From Hamadaea flava (GTDB lineage Bacteria; Actinomycetota; Actinomycetes; Mycobacteriales; Micromonosporaceae), in contig NZ_JAMZDZ010000001.1 in assembly GCF_024172085.1 (NCBI RefSeq), positions 6,138,001-6,202,000 on the forward strand: a stretch of 64,000 bases of DNA, in the 5' to 3' direction. The translations under genes and the position numbers were made by a program. The notes beneath the pieces were generated by a model, which was not told the origin of the DNA, searched no databases, and saw only the letters and a list, made by a program, of their open reading frames with translations. Shown here one piece after another: positions 45,018-53,793 of the stretch (position 1 is the stretch's first letter; each line of letters starts with the position of its first letter).

Positions 45018-45939
45018 GTTCACCAGCGGCCAGCCCGGCCTGGTCGGCAGCGGCGCGGGGGTCGCCGACGTCCAGCCGTCCAGCTCGGCCGGCGCCCTGT
45101 CCACCCCGGCCGCGAGCGCGTCCGCCGTCCCGCCGACCACCGGCGCGGTCGTCAGCGGGGCGACGACGGCGCCGATCCCGGCGGGGCAGCCGCAGCTCGT
45201 GCGGCTGGGCGTACCGGTGGCGAAGTGGCAGGCCGAGTTCGACCGGATCGTCGCCGCGAAGTACCGGCTGGTGCACTTCGACGGCTACGAGGTCGGCTCG
45301 CAGACCTTCGTCAACGCCCTGTTCCGGCCGAGCGACGGAGTCGCCTGGCAGTCGCGGAGCAACCTGACAGCGGCCGCGTACCAGACCGCGTTCGACCAGT
45401 TCAAGACGCAGGGCTATCGGCTGGCCGACGTCAGCAGCTACCTCGTCGCCGGTCAACTCCGGTACGCCGCGATGTGGCGCAAGGCGTCCGGTCCGGTGTG
45501 GGTGGCGTACCACGGCTATTCGCAGAGCGCGCACCAGACCAAGATCGACGCGCTGACCAAGGAGGGCTACCACCCGGTGGCAGTCTCGGTGGTGGCGCCG
45601 AACAACACTCCGCAATGGACGGCGTTGTACGTCAAGGAGAACATCGGCTCGTGGCTGGCCAAGTCGTGGCTGACCCTGGCCGAGTATCAGACCCAGTGGG
45701 ACGCCGCGATGGCCAAGGGCATGCGGGTGAGCTACCTGAGCGCGACCCAGTACGCCGGAAGCGTCCGGATCTCGGTCATCTTCGAGGCGGGCACCGGTGC
45801 CTATGAGGCGCGGTTCGGGCTGACCGCCGCGGACGCGGCGACGAAGACGGGCTCGAACCAGTCGGCCGGCCGGCTCACGCGAGCGGTCGCCGGGTACGCC
45901 GCCGGCAGCTCGGCGCGGTTCGCCCTCGCCTGGTCCTAG
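44929..45939 (+). CDS. Lipoprotein with tandem polyglycine-hydrolase-type repeats
   Basis: A 336-residue secreted lipoprotein. Signal peptide MRRWMPMAMAALMVTTSVL and lipobox LTAGC; a Ser/Ala/Pro/Thr-rich linker follows. Residues about 100-330 contain repeats of about 50 residues (KWQAEFDRIVAAKYRLVHFD; YQTAFDQFKTQGYRLADVSS; HQTKIDALTKEGYHPVAVSV; YQTQWDAAMAKGMRVSYLSA) as in the bacterial tandem repeat domain PF17660. The ATG at 44929 has GGGGAGG upstream and overlaps ltrA by 89 bases. The catalytic beta-lactamase-like part of true polyglycine hydrolases is absent. Confidence 0.82.
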   Translation: MRRWMPMAMAALMVTTSVLTAGCGSTKDPEFTSGQPGLVGSGAGVADVQPSSSAGALSTPAASASAVPPTTGAVVSGATTAPIPAGQPQLVRLGVPVAKWQAEFDRIVAAKYRLVHFDGYEVGSQTFVNALFRPSDGVAWQSRSNLTAAAYQTAFDQFKTQGYRLADVSSYLVAGQLRYAAMWRKASGPVWVAYHGYSQSAHQTKIDALTKEGYHPVAVSVVAPNNTPQWTALYVKENIGSWLAKSWLTLAEYQTQWDAAMAKGMRVSYLSATQYAGSVRISVIFEAGTGAYEARFGLTAADAATKTGSNQSAGRLTRAVAGYAAGSSARFALAWS

Positions 45940-46571
45940 TCGCGTCCGCCACCGGGGTACGCGGCTAGCAGCGCGTCGATCTCGGCCATCGCCGTCGCGG
46001 TGGCCGAGTAGTGCACCGCGTGCATCCCGATCGCGGCGGCTCCGGCCACGCAGCGCTCCACATCGTCGAGGTAGACGACCTCGTCGGGGCGTACGTCCAG
46101 CCGCTCGCAGGCCAGCTGATAGATGCGCGGATCGGGTTTGGCGATCCCGCACTCGTGCGAGTAGACGATGTCGTCGGTCATCTCGGGATAGCGGTACAAC
46201 GCCGCCTCCCGTTCGCGGGCGCCGACGAAGCTGTTGCTGATGAGGCCGGTCAGATATCGCTGGTGCAGGCCCTCGAAGTAAGCCGTCAGCTCGGCGTTCG
46301 GCGTACCGAGGTAGACCGTCCAGATGTCGGACATGAACCCCTCGGCCTCGGCGACGGACGTCCCAGTGCCCTCGGCGATCCCCGCCACCACCTCGGCTTC
46401 GGTGATCAGCCCGATCGCGCCGCGCGCCCAGATGTCTCGCAGGCGGCCGTTCAGCTCGACCGGTTCGAGTCCCCAGCGTGCGGCCCACTTCTGGTCCACC
46501 GGGTCGAACCCCTCCGGCGCACTCAGCTCGAGGATGCCGCCGATGTCGAATACGACAGCACGAATCGCCAT
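45936..46571 (-). CDS. HAD-superfamily hydrolase
   Basis: A 211-residue HAD-IA type hydrolase. Motif I is VVFDIGGIL with the nucleophilic Asp; motif II serine in TGLISNSF; motif III lysine in GIAKPDPRIYQLA; motif IV VVYLDDVERCV. The third position of motif I is Gly rather than the usual acid-base Asp, as in many FDxGG members, so phosphatase activity may be weak or altered. Last gene of a minus-strand set behind the L7/L12-like gene. Its stop shares CTAG with the convergent lipoprotein stop. Confidence 0.87.
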   Translation of the reverse strand: MAIRAVVFDIGGILELSAPEGFDPVDQKWAARWGLEPVELNGRLRDIWARGAIGLITEAEVVAGIAEGTGTSVAEAEGFMSDIWTVYLGTPNAELTAYFEGLHQRYLTGLISNSFVGAREREAALYRYPEMTDDIVYSHECGIAKPDPRIYQLACERLDVRPDEVVYLDDVERCVAGAAAIGMHAVHYSATATAMAEIDALLAAYPGGGRD

Positions 46572-46581
46572 TTCCCCGTCC

Positions 46582-47028
46582 CTACAGTCGATCCACGAAG
46601 TCCTTGGCTTCCTTCAGACCCAGTCCGGTCTTCTCGCGTACGAGTTTGATCGCCGGAATGATCTGCCCCCGAGCCTTGAGCTCGGCCGCTTGCGCGGCCA
46701 CGTCGTGCGCCGGTGGTCGGCCCGCGAACGGCACCTGAGCGAACGGCTCGCGGCCCGCCGCCATGGCCTCGACGGCGTCCTTGGCCTCCTTGAGACCGAC
46801 GCCGGTGAGTTCGCGATAGAGCTTGATCGCCTGGATCTTCTTACCCTCGGCGAGCAGGGCGGCGACCTCGTCGCCGTTCGCCGACGGGCGGGGCGTGCCC
46901 GGTACGCGGGCCGCCATCTGCGCGGACACCAGGTCGTCGGGGCGGCGGGACTTGGTCGTCCGGCCGAGGATGAACGCGACGATCGCCACTCCGATGAGGA
47001 GGGCGATCGCCGGCGGGTTGAGATCCAC
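46582..47028 (-). CDS. Membrane-anchored protein with two L7/L12 C-terminal-like domains
   Basis: A 148-residue protein. One N-terminal transmembrane helix (AIALLIGVAIVAFIL) is followed by two copies of the bL12 C-terminal fold: KKIQAIKLYRELTGVGLKEA and QIIPAIKLVREKTGLGLKEA, each ending in K-D-x-V-E/D. In ribosomal bL12 this surface binds translation GTPases. A membrane-tethered, duplicated form could recruit a factor to the membrane, but that is speculation. It lies 39 bases after the small helical gene and ten bases before the HAD gene. Confidence 0.85.
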   Translation of the reverse strand: MDLNPPAIALLIGVAIVAFILGRTTKSRRPDDLVSAQMAARVPGTPRPSANGDEVAALLAEGKKIQAIKLYRELTGVGLKEAKDAVEAMAAGREPFAQVPFAGRPPAHDVAAQAAELKARGQIIPAIKLVREKTGLGLKEAKDFVDRL

Positions 47029-47067
47029 GGGGCTGACCCTACTCGGCCGCAGCCGGCGGCGAGCTAG

Positions 47068-47343
47068 TCAGAACTTCGTAGTCAGGAGGGTCGGCATGCC
47101 GGCCGGTACGCCGATCGCCGGGGCGTCGGCGAGCGTGGGCTCGTCGTCGGGCTCGGCGGCCAGCAGGGCACGGAGTGCGGCAGCACGTTCGGCGTTCGCG
47201 GCGTCGGCCAGCTGGCGAAGCTGGTCGGCCTCGGCGGCGGTCAGCCCGTAGAGCGTCGCGATCCGCTCCGGTTGGAGACGGGTGGCTCGGGCGAAGTCCT
47301 TGTCGATGGTCAGGCGGGCGATTGCGTCGGCGAACTGGGACAT
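47068..47343 (-). CDS. Small helical protein
   Basis: A 91-residue protein (MSQFADAIARLTIDKDFARA, TRLQPERIATLYGLTAAEAD). The pattern of a helix, F-A-R, then Y-x-L-T-x-x-E-x-x-x-L resembles small LigA/Os1348-like helical domains used as subunits or peptide leaders. The C-terminal LADAPAIGVPAGMPTLLTTK could be a tail. No maturation enzyme is nearby, so a RiPP role is not supported. Confidence 0.65.
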   Translation of the reverse strand: MSQFADAIARLTIDKDFARATRLQPERIATLYGLTAAEADQLRQLADAANAERAAALRALLAAEPDDEPTLADAPAIGVPAGMPTLLTTKF

Positions 47344-47627
47344 CGTGGCTCCTTCCTCGTCTTCGCTCCGCGCGCGTGATCTCAAGGTAGGCCCCAGTGG
47401 ACGATCCTGACCTCAGGCTTAGTACGGAAGTCTGAACATCCGGTCGGCTAGGTACCGGCCTCCGTACATCGGGGGACCACCGGAGTGGCTCTTGGCGGAT
47501 CCGCCGCCCAACATGTCGCACAAGGGGTGCGATGCGCGAACCGCATCTCGATGTCTAGTGACATTCCGTCGGGCCGTCACATCGAGTGGCGGCTCCCGTA
47601 CCCCTGACGATGGTGGGAACACGACGG

Positions 47628-49826
47628 ATGAGCTCTCGCACTTCGCGCCTGCGGGCGAAGATCGCCTTTCTGCTGGCGTCGCTCGCGGCCCTCTGGGCCT
47701 TCGCGGCGTTCGTGACGGTCCGGGACGGGTTGACCCTCCTCTGGATCCGTACGCTGGACTCCGAGGTCGGCCGCCCGACGAACGCGCTGGTCCAATCGGT
47801 TCAGGAGGAACGCCGCCGGTCGGCGGTCTACCTGGCGCTGGCGGAGAAGGGCGACACGGCGGCCAGTGCGACGGCCCGGACCGCCCTCGACACCGCGAGG
47901 CAGCACACCGACGAGGCCGTGTCCGTGTTCCGGAACTCCGTACGCGGAACAGCCGCCCGCTGGGCCCAGTCGGACACCACCGCCGCCCGGCTCAGTGAAC
48001 TCGACGCTCGGCTCAACGCGCTGCCGGCCGAGCGGTCCGATATGGACGCGGGCCGGGTGGAGCGCTCGTCGGTGACCGCCTTCTACACCGGCGTGGTGGG
48101 CAAGGGGTATGAGATCTTCGAGACGATCTCCGTCTTCTCCGACCGGGACATCAACAGCCGACTGGGGCATCTGCTGACCTTGTCGCGCGGTCGCGAACTG
48201 CTGTCGCAGGAGGACGCCCTCATCTCCGGCGTCATCGCGGCCGGTCGGTTCAGCCCGGCCGAGGCGGCGGAGTTCGGCCGGATCGTCGGCGCTCAGCGGT
48301 ACACCCGCTCGGTCGGCGTCGCCGGGCTCCCCGGTGACACGGCGATCTACCAGCCGGTGCTCGAAGGTCAGGAGCTGGGCCGATTCCAGGCCCTGGAAGA
48401 CCAGATCGTCCTGCAGGGACCCGGTGCCGCACCGGTCACCGCGGCCGCCTGGCGGGCCGCGCTCGACCCCGCGCTGGCCTCCCTCGCCCAGCTCGACATC
48501 GACCTCGCCGACGCCACGATCGACCAGGCCACCGGGCCCGGCGTGATGATCGTCGTCCGGCTGATCCTGGCCGCCGGGCTCGGGCTCATCGCGGTCGTCG
48601 CCTCGATCATCCTGTCCATCACCACGGCGCGGGCGATCGTGCACCAACTCCGGCTGCTGCGCGACGCCGCCGACGACCTGGCGACGGTACGCCTGCCGCG
48701 AGTGGTGGAACGGCTGGCCGCCGGCGAAGAAGTCGACGTCGAGGCCGAAGCCCCTCCGCTGGCCTTCGGCTCCGACGAGATCGGTCAGGTGGGGCACGCG
48801 TTCACCAAGGCGCAGGAGACCGCCGTCCGGGTCGCTGTCGATCAGGCGGAACTGCGCCGGGGCGTACGCGACGTCTTCGTGAGCCTGGCCCGTCGGAACC
48901 AGGCGCTCATCCACAGCCAGCTGCGGTTGCTGGACGACATGGAGTGCCGCGTCACCGACCCGACCGATCTCGAAGAGCTGTTCCGCGTCGACCATCTGGC
49001 CACCCGAATGCGCCGCAACGCCGAGAACCTGCTGGTGTTGTCGGGCGCCACGGCCGGGCGAGGCTGGCGGCGGCCGGTGCCGGTCGCCGACATCCTCCGC
49101 GCCGCCTGCGCCGAGGTCGAGGGCTACCACCGGGTCGTCATCCAGCCCGGCGACGCCGCCGAGCTGGCCGGCCGTGCCGTCGGCGACGTCATCCACCTGC
49201 TGGCCGAGCTGGTCGAGAACGCGTTGTCGTTCTCCCCGCCGGACACCACGGTGCATGTCAAGGGCGCGCGGGTCGGCACGGGCCATGTCCTAGAGGTCGA
49301 GGACCGGGGCCTCGGAATGAGCGAGGCCGTCTTGGACGAGTCCAACGAACTGCTCCGCGACCCGCCGGAGTTCAAGCTGACGAGCACCGCGCGGCTCGGC
49401 CTGTTCGTCGTCGGCCGGCTGGCGCAGCGCCACGAGATCGAGGTGCAATTGCGGCGCTCGCCATACGGCGGGGTCACCGCGATCGTGCTGATCCCCGAGA
49501 AGCTCATCTCCGGTCGCCCGCCCGCGTCCGAGCTGACTCTCCTGGAAGCCGCCGTCGCGCTGCCCTCGGTGCCCGAGATGCGTCCCCGGGCGGCGGCCGC
49601 GCCGGTCGCGCTCGCGGTGCGCGCCGAGCCCCCGGTCCGGGTGGTCACCGCGCGTACGCCGTCGGGGCTGCCCGTGCGGCCCAAACCGAATCCGTCCGCG
49701 CCGGCGCAGGCGCGCGACATCCGGGACCTGATGAGTGCCTTCCAACGCGGTACGCAACGCGGCCGGGCGGAAGCCGTCGAAACACCCGCGGAAGGGGAGA
49801 ACAATGACGCAGCGACCGACCGCTGA
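47628..49826 (+). CDS. cvnA: Conservon sensor kinase with NIT-like extracellular domain
   Basis: Histidine-kinase-like first member of a conservon (CvnA). From the ATG at 47628 the protein is about 732 residues: an N-terminal membrane helix (KIAFLLASLAALWAFAAFVT), a large extracellular nitrate/nitrite-sensor-like helical region (LVQSVQEERRRSAVYLAL), a second membrane helix (VVRLILAAGLGLIAVVASII), a HAMP-like part and an HATPase (HLLAELVENALSFSPPDTT, EDRGLGMSEAVLDE). ATG at 47610 and GTG at 47586 are other in-frame starts. The 284-base upstream gap shows no gene. Overlaps cvnB by 23 bases. Confidence 0.9.
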   Translation: MSSRTSRLRAKIAFLLASLAALWAFAAFVTVRDGLTLLWIRTLDSEVGRPTNALVQSVQEERRRSAVYLALAEKGDTAASATARTALDTARQHTDEAVSVFRNSVRGTAARWAQSDTTAARLSELDARLNALPAERSDMDAGRVERSSVTAFYTGVVGKGYEIFETISVFSDRDINSRLGHLLTLSRGRELLSQEDALISGVIAAGRFSPAEAAEFGRIVGAQRYTRSVGVAGLPGDTAIYQPVLEGQELGRFQALEDQIVLQGPGAAPVTAAAWRAALDPALASLAQLDIDLADATIDQATGPGVMIVVRLILAAGLGLIAVVASIILSITTARAIVHQLRLLRDAADDLATVRLPRVVERLAAGEEVDVEAEAPPLAFGSDEIGQVGHAFTKAQETAVRVAVDQAELRRGVRDVFVSLARRNQALIHSQLRLLDDMECRVTDPTDLEELFRVDHLATRMRRNAENLLVLSGATAGRGWRRPVPVADILRAACAEVEGYHRVVIQPGDAAELAGRAVGDVIHLLAELVENALSFSPPDTTVHVKGARVGTGHVLEVEDRGLGMSEAVLDESNELLRDPPEFKLTSTARLGLFVVGRLAQRHEIEVQLRRSPYGGVTAIVLIPEKLISGRPPASELTLLEAAVALPSVPEMRPRAAAAPVALAVRAEPPVRVVTARTPSGLPVRPKPNPSAPAQARDIRDLMSAFQRGTQRGRAEAVETPAEGENNDAATDR

Positions 49827-50211
49827 ACTCGGCTGGCTCGTCGACGACCTGGTCAGTCGGCTGCCCGGCGCTGAGCTGGCCGTGGTGCTGTCCGCCGACG
49901 GACTGGTGATGGCGGCCGCCTCCGGCACGGCCCGGGAGGACGCCGAGCATCTCGCGGCCGTCTCGGCGAGCATGTTCGGGCTGGCCCGGGGTGCGAGCCG
50001 CCGGTTCGGCAAGGGCGTGGTCCGGCAGGCGGTGATGGAGATGGCGGCCGGCTTCCTCTTCGTCAGCTCCGGCGGCACCGGGGCCTGCCTGGCGGTCATC
50101 ACCGACGACTCCGCCGACATGGGCCTGACGGCGTACGAGATGGCGATGCTCGTGACGCGGGTCGGCGACTACCTGACCGCGCCCGCCCGCACCCCGGCCG
50201 CGGTCGAGTGA
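49804..50211 (+). CDS. cvnB: Roadblock/LC7 domain protein
   Basis: A 135-residue MglB-like roadblock protein (LGWLVDDLVSRLPGAELAVV, LSADGLVMAAASG). In conservons it forms a membrane-associated complex with CvnA, C and D and acts on the GTPase. Overlaps both neighbours. Confidence 0.93.
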   Translation: MTQRPTAELGWLVDDLVSRLPGAELAVVLSADGLVMAAASGTAREDAEHLAAVSASMFGLARGASRRFGKGVVRQAVMEMAAGFLFVSSGGTGACLAVITDDSADMGLTAYEMAMLVTRVGDYLTAPARTPAAVE

Positions 50212-50597
50212 CCGGCCCGGACCCGGCGCAGCCGGACGAGCAGGCCTGGCTGGACGACGACGCCGGCCCGGTCGTCCGCCCGTACGCCCTCGCCGCGGGC
50301 ATCACGGCGGAGGCGGCCGAGGAGTTCGACCTCATCGCCGTGGTGCTCGCCAGCCGGGCCCCGTCGTCCGGCGACGCCGCCCTCGGCACGGCCTCGGCGC
50401 GTATTCTGCAACTCTGTCAGGAACCACTGTCTGTTGTAGACCTGTCGGCCCGGATGAGCCTGCCGGTCGGCGTGGTACGGGCGCTCCTGGCCCAACTCGC
50501 GGCCCGAGATCTGATCCGGCGGAGCCATCCCGGCCCGGCCGCCACGCCCAGCGTCGAGACCTACAAGGCGGTCCTCCATGGATTACGAGCACTCTGA
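50208..50597 (+). CDS. cvnC: DUF742 conservon protein
   Basis: A 129-residue DUF742 protein: VVRPYALAAGITA followed by a winged-helix-like part (RILQLCQEPLSVVDLSARMS, LPVGVVRALLAQLAARDLI). GTG start overlapping cvnB by four bases, and overlaps cvnD by 20 bases. Confidence 0.93.
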   Translation: MTGPDPAQPDEQAWLDDDAGPVVRPYALAAGITAEAAEEFDLIAVVLASRAPSSGDAALGTASARILQLCQEPLSVVDLSARMSLPVGVVRALLAQLAARDLIRRSHPGPAATPSVETYKAVLHGLRAL

Positions 50598-51156
50598 CCT
50601 CGTGCTGCCGACGGCGTACAAGATCGTCGTCGCGGGCGGGTTCGGCGTCGGCAAGACCACGATGGTCGGCTCGGTCAGCGAGATCCAGCCGTTCTTCACC
50701 GAGGAGCTGCTCACCGACGCCAGCCTCGGGGTGGACGACGTCTCGGGCGTCGAGGCGAAGACCACCACGACGGTGGCCCTGGACTTCGGCCGTATCCGGA
50801 TCAGCCAAGACATGATGCTCTACCTGTTCGGCACGCCCGGCCAGGACCGCTTCCTGTTCATCTGGGACGAACTCGTCGAAGGCGCCATCGGCGCGGTGGT
50901 CGTCGCCGACACCCGCCGGCTGGAGGACTCTTTCACCTCCATCGACTACTTCGAGCGCATGGGCGTGCCGTTCATCGTGGCGGTCAACTGCTTCGACGGC
51001 ACCCGGGTGTACGCCACCGACGAGGTGAAGGCGGCGCTCAACCTCGATCCCGGCGTACCGGTGCGGCACTGCGACGCGCGAAAGCGCGACTCGGTGAAGG
51101 AAGTGCTCGTCACGCTGCTGGAACACCTGCTGACCCTGCGGGCGGTGGCTGCCTGA
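50578..51156 (+). CDS. cvnD: Conservon small GTPase
   Basis: A 192-residue MglA/Ras-like GTPase: P-loop VVAGGFGVGKTTMVGSVSE, switch II LFGTPGQDRFLFIWDEL, and VAVNCFDG in place of NKxD, which is usual for conservon GTPases. Switched by CvnA/B in analogy to eukaryotic G-protein signalling. Confidence 0.94.
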   Translation: MDYEHSDLVLPTAYKIVVAGGFGVGKTTMVGSVSEIQPFFTEELLTDASLGVDDVSGVEAKTTTTVALDFGRIRISQDMMLYLFGTPGQDRFLFIWDELVEGAIGAVVVADTRRLEDSFTSIDYFERMGVPFIVAVNCFDGTRVYATDEVKAALNLDPGVPVRHCDARKRDSVKEVLVTLLEHLLTLRAVAA

Positions 51157-51170
51157 TCTTCAGGGCGCTG

Positions 51171-51223
51171 GATCATGGATGCAGGTCGAATCTTGCCTCA
51201 AGATTCGACCGGGAACCCTGATC
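51171..51223. repeat. Dispersed 53-bp palindrome, copy C
   Basis: Starts GATCATGGATGCAGGTCG and ends GACCGGGAACCCTGATC with core TCGAATCTTG/CAAGATTCGA. Lies between the convergent cvnD and phosphatase genes, where it may act as a two-way terminator. Beside it, a 25-base stretch from the phosphatase 3' end is duplicated (about 51231-51256 and 51265-51291). Confidence 0.8.
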
Positions 51224-51262
51224 CGGTGCCAGAAGCGGGCGGGGCGCTCGGCGAGTCCGGCG

Positions 51263-51757
51263 CTAGAAGCGGGCCGGGCGCTCGGCGAGGCGGCGCAACA
51301 GTGCTCGCTGCTCCTCGGTCTCCGGCGCCGGTACGCCGCGCGCCTCCGACACCAGCTCCATCGCCTGCTCGGCGGTGGCGCCCAAGGCGATGAGCGCGGC
51401 GGACGCGACGATGCCGGAGCGGCCGATGCCGCCCCGGCAGTGCGCCACGATGAAGTCCCCGGAGCGCAGTCGCACCGCCAGTTTCGCGGCCAGTTCGGCG
51501 AGATCGTCGAGATCCGGCACCGAGAAGTCTGCGATCGGGAAGTCGATGTACGCCAGCCCGGCGTCGCGGGCGATCTCCGGCTCGGCGGCCAGCCCCAGCA
51601 GGTCGCGCTCGCCCTCGGTGAGCGCGCAGACCAGCGCGTCCACTCCCTTGCGGCGCAACCCGTGCAGCGCGCGCACGAGGGCGTCGCCGCCGGTCGGACG
51701 GGACATCACCGCCAGCCGCCCCGAGACCGGCCAGTCCACCAGAAACGGTCCGGCCAT
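51263..51757 (-). CDS. Protein-tyrosine/dual-specificity phosphatase
   Basis: A 164-residue phosphatase with the Cys-based loop AHCRGGIGRSG (Cys107, Arg113) and an upstream acidic loop (FPIADFSVPDLDDL). Substrate unknown. Convergent with the conservon; 17 bases downstream of the EamA gene on the same strand. Confidence 0.88.
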   Translation of the reverse strand: MAGPFLVDWPVSGRLAVMSRPTGGDALVRALHGLRRKGVDALVCALTEGERDLLGLAAEPEIARDAGLAYIDFPIADFSVPDLDDLAELAAKLAVRLRSGDFIVAHCRGGIGRSGIVASAALIALGATAEQAMELVSEARGVPAPETEEQRALLRRLAERPARF

Positions 51758-51774
51758 GCGCGCATCCTATGGCC

Positions 51775-52737
51775 TCAGCCGGCGTGGCGAGTGTGGGATC
51801 CACCCCACCGGAATCGGACTTGGAGGACCAGCACCGCGGCGAGGATGACCACCCCGCCCACGAACTGCCCGGCAGTCAGCCGCTCGCCGTAGACGACGGC
51901 CGTGGTGGCGACCGTGACGGCGGGTTCGGCACACGACAGGATCGACGCCGTGGGCGCGCCGACGAGCCGGATGCCGGCCAGCAGCGTCGCGATCGGGACC
52001 ACTGTGGAGAAGATCGCCAGCAGCACCACCCAGCCCCAGCCCGCCACCTCGCGCGGCCCGGACATCGAGCCGGTCGCGTACCCGGTCACGGTCATCGTCA
52101 CCCAGGCCGAGGTGCAGACGATCGCGGAGAGCAGGAAGACGTCCAGGTCCGCGGGGACTCCGGCGGCCACGGTCAGATACAAGGCGTACGCCGCGGCGGA
52201 GCCCAGCGCCAGCGCGACCCCGATGCCGGCGGCCGAACCGATCGCGCCACCCGAACCGAGGATCAGTACCAGGCCGACGGCCGAACACAGGAGGGCGGCG
52301 TACCGCCGGCGATCCGGGCGTTCCCTGCGCAGCAGTACGGCCAATCCGGTCACCAGCGCCGGGTACAGGTACAGCAGCAGTCCGGTCAGCGACGCGTCGA
52401 TCCAGGCCAGCGAGCTGAAGTAGAGCACCGCCTGGGAGGCGTACCCGATGCCGCCGAGGCCGACGCACATGAGCAGCGTGCGGCGGGTTGGGAAGGCGGG
52501 CCGCCGGAACGCCACGATGACCCACAGGATGACGGCGGCGACGGCGAAGCGCCCCGCGAGCATCGCCGGAACGCTGATCCCGGCGGCGTAGGACTGCTTG
52601 GCGAAGACCGCGGACAGCCCGAATCCGGCCGCCGAGACCAGGCACAGCACGGCGCCCAGACCGGGTGCCGGCCGATGGCGAGGGGTCGAGGGGCGCACAT
52701 CGGCCGGCACCGCAGCAACGGCCACTTCCGTGGTCAT
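51775..52737 (-). CDS. EamA-family (DMT) transporter
   Basis: A 320-residue membrane protein with ten helices in two EamA repeats (LGAVLCLVSAAGFGLSAVFA; GIGVALALGSAAAYALYLTV). Drug/metabolite exporter superfamily; substrate unknown. Divergent from a LysR gene with a 74-base gap, so probably its target. Confidence 0.9.
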   Translation of the reverse strand: MTTEVAVAAVPADVRPSTPRHRPAPGLGAVLCLVSAAGFGLSAVFAKQSYAAGISVPAMLAGRFAVAAVILWVIVAFRRPAFPTRRTLLMCVGLGGIGYASQAVLYFSSLAWIDASLTGLLLYLYPALVTGLAVLLRRERPDRRRYAALLCSAVGLVLILGSGGAIGSAAGIGVALALGSAAAYALYLTVAAGVPADLDVFLLSAIVCTSAWVTMTVTGYATGSMSGPREVAGWGWVVLLAIFSTVVPIATLLAGIRLVGAPTASILSCAEPAVTVATTAVVYGERLTAGQFVGGVVILAAVLVLQVRFRWGGSHTRHAG

Positions 52738-52811
52738 GACTGGAGACGGTAGGCCGCTTCGAGCTATCGAGGTAGCCTGTTTTTCCTCCGGAACCCGAAG
52801 GAAACGCCTTG

Positions 52812-53723
52812 ATGACGCTGCACCAGCTCCGGTGCTTCCTCGCCGCGGTCGAGCACGGCTCGTTCACCGCCGCCGCCGGCGCGCTCGGGTACGCCCAGCC
52901 GTCCGTCTCGGAGCAGGTCCGGCTGTTGGAGCAGCATCTGGACGCGCCGTTGTTCCGCCGAGTCGGGCGGGGTCTCGTGCCCACCGAGGAGGCGCGAGCG
53001 CTCGTGCCGCACGCGGCGGCGGCGCTGGCCGCGGTCGAGGAGGCGGGCCGGGCCGTCGCCGACGTACGCCAGGTGCTCACCGGCACCGTCCGATTCGGAA
53101 TCTTCAAGACCTCCCGGTTCTACCTCGGCGCGGAGTTGGTCGGCGACGTTCTGCGCCGGCATCCGGGCGTACGCCTGGAGCTGGTCGGGCAGAACTCGGC
53201 GGAGCTGCGGGACCTGTTGCGCAAGGGAGCCCTGGAAGCCGGGCTGATCGCCCTGCCCGTCGAGGAGGAAGGGCTGGCCGTCAACCCCGTGATGCGCGAC
53301 GAACTCGTCTACCTCAGCGCGCACCCGGAACGCCTGGTACGCCCGGTGACTCCGGCGGGCCTCGCGGCTGCGCCGCTCGTCCTGCCCGACGTCAGCTGGC
53401 GGGAGGCCGACTCGACGCGCCGGGCGCTGGCCCACAGCGTCCAGTCGGCCGGGCATTCGCTGCGCCCCCGGGTCGAGGTCGAGGACATCGAGACCGCGCT
53501 GGAGGTCGCCGCCACCGGACTCGCCGACACCGTGATCTGGCGAGGCGTCCTGCATCGGCTCGCCGACCGGCTGCCGCCCGGGCTCGGATGGACCCCGCTG
53601 CGACCCCGGCTCTACGAGACCTTCGCGATCGTGCACCGGCCGGACGCGCAGCTGTCGGCGGCCAGCCGGGTCGTCATCGAGCTGGCCGCCGCCCGGATGC
53701 GGGCGCTCGCCGCCGCCCTCTAG
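52812..53723 (+). CDS. LysR-family transcriptional regulator
   Basis: A 303-residue LysR protein: N-terminal winged helix (TLHQLRCFLAAVEHGSFTAA, AQPSVSEQVRLLEQHLDAPL) and a periplasmic-binding-like effector domain from about residue 90 (LTGTVRFGIFKTSRFYLGAE). Likely controls the divergent EamA exporter. The ATG at 52812 is preferred over the adjacent TTG. Confidence 0.93.
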   Translation: MTLHQLRCFLAAVEHGSFTAAAGALGYAQPSVSEQVRLLEQHLDAPLFRRVGRGLVPTEEARALVPHAAAALAAVEEAGRAVADVRQVLTGTVRFGIFKTSRFYLGAELVGDVLRRHPGVRLELVGQNSAELRDLLRKGALEAGLIALPVEEEGLAVNPVMRDELVYLSAHPERLVRPVTPAGLAAAPLVLPDVSWREADSTRRALAHSVQSAGHSLRPRVEVEDIETALEVAATGLADTVIWRGVLHRLADRLPPGLGWTPLRPRLYETFAIVHRPDAQLSAASRVVIELAAARMRALAAAL

Positions 53724-53740
53724 CCCGACTTCTGGTTGCA

Positions 53741-53793
53741 GATCACGGTTACGCATGCCTTCGAGGCCGCCGGAAGCATGCGTAACCGTGATC
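53741..53793. repeat. 53-bp palindrome, copy E
   Basis: An 18-bp perfect inverted repeat, GATCACGGTTACGCATGC (53741-53758) with its complement at 53776-53793, and a 17-base spacer. Same overall length and outer arm (GATCACGGTT) as copy A, different core. Eighteen bases after the LysR stop, so a likely terminator. Confidence 0.75.

Noticed and set aside
47068-47343. RiPP precursor interpretation of the 91-residue protein
   Set aside because: The leader-like helix is suggestive, but no maturation enzyme or transporter is near.
47419-47622. 67-codon minus-strand frame before cvnA
   Set aside because: No ribosome site and no family-like sequence; it lies in the cvnA promoter region.
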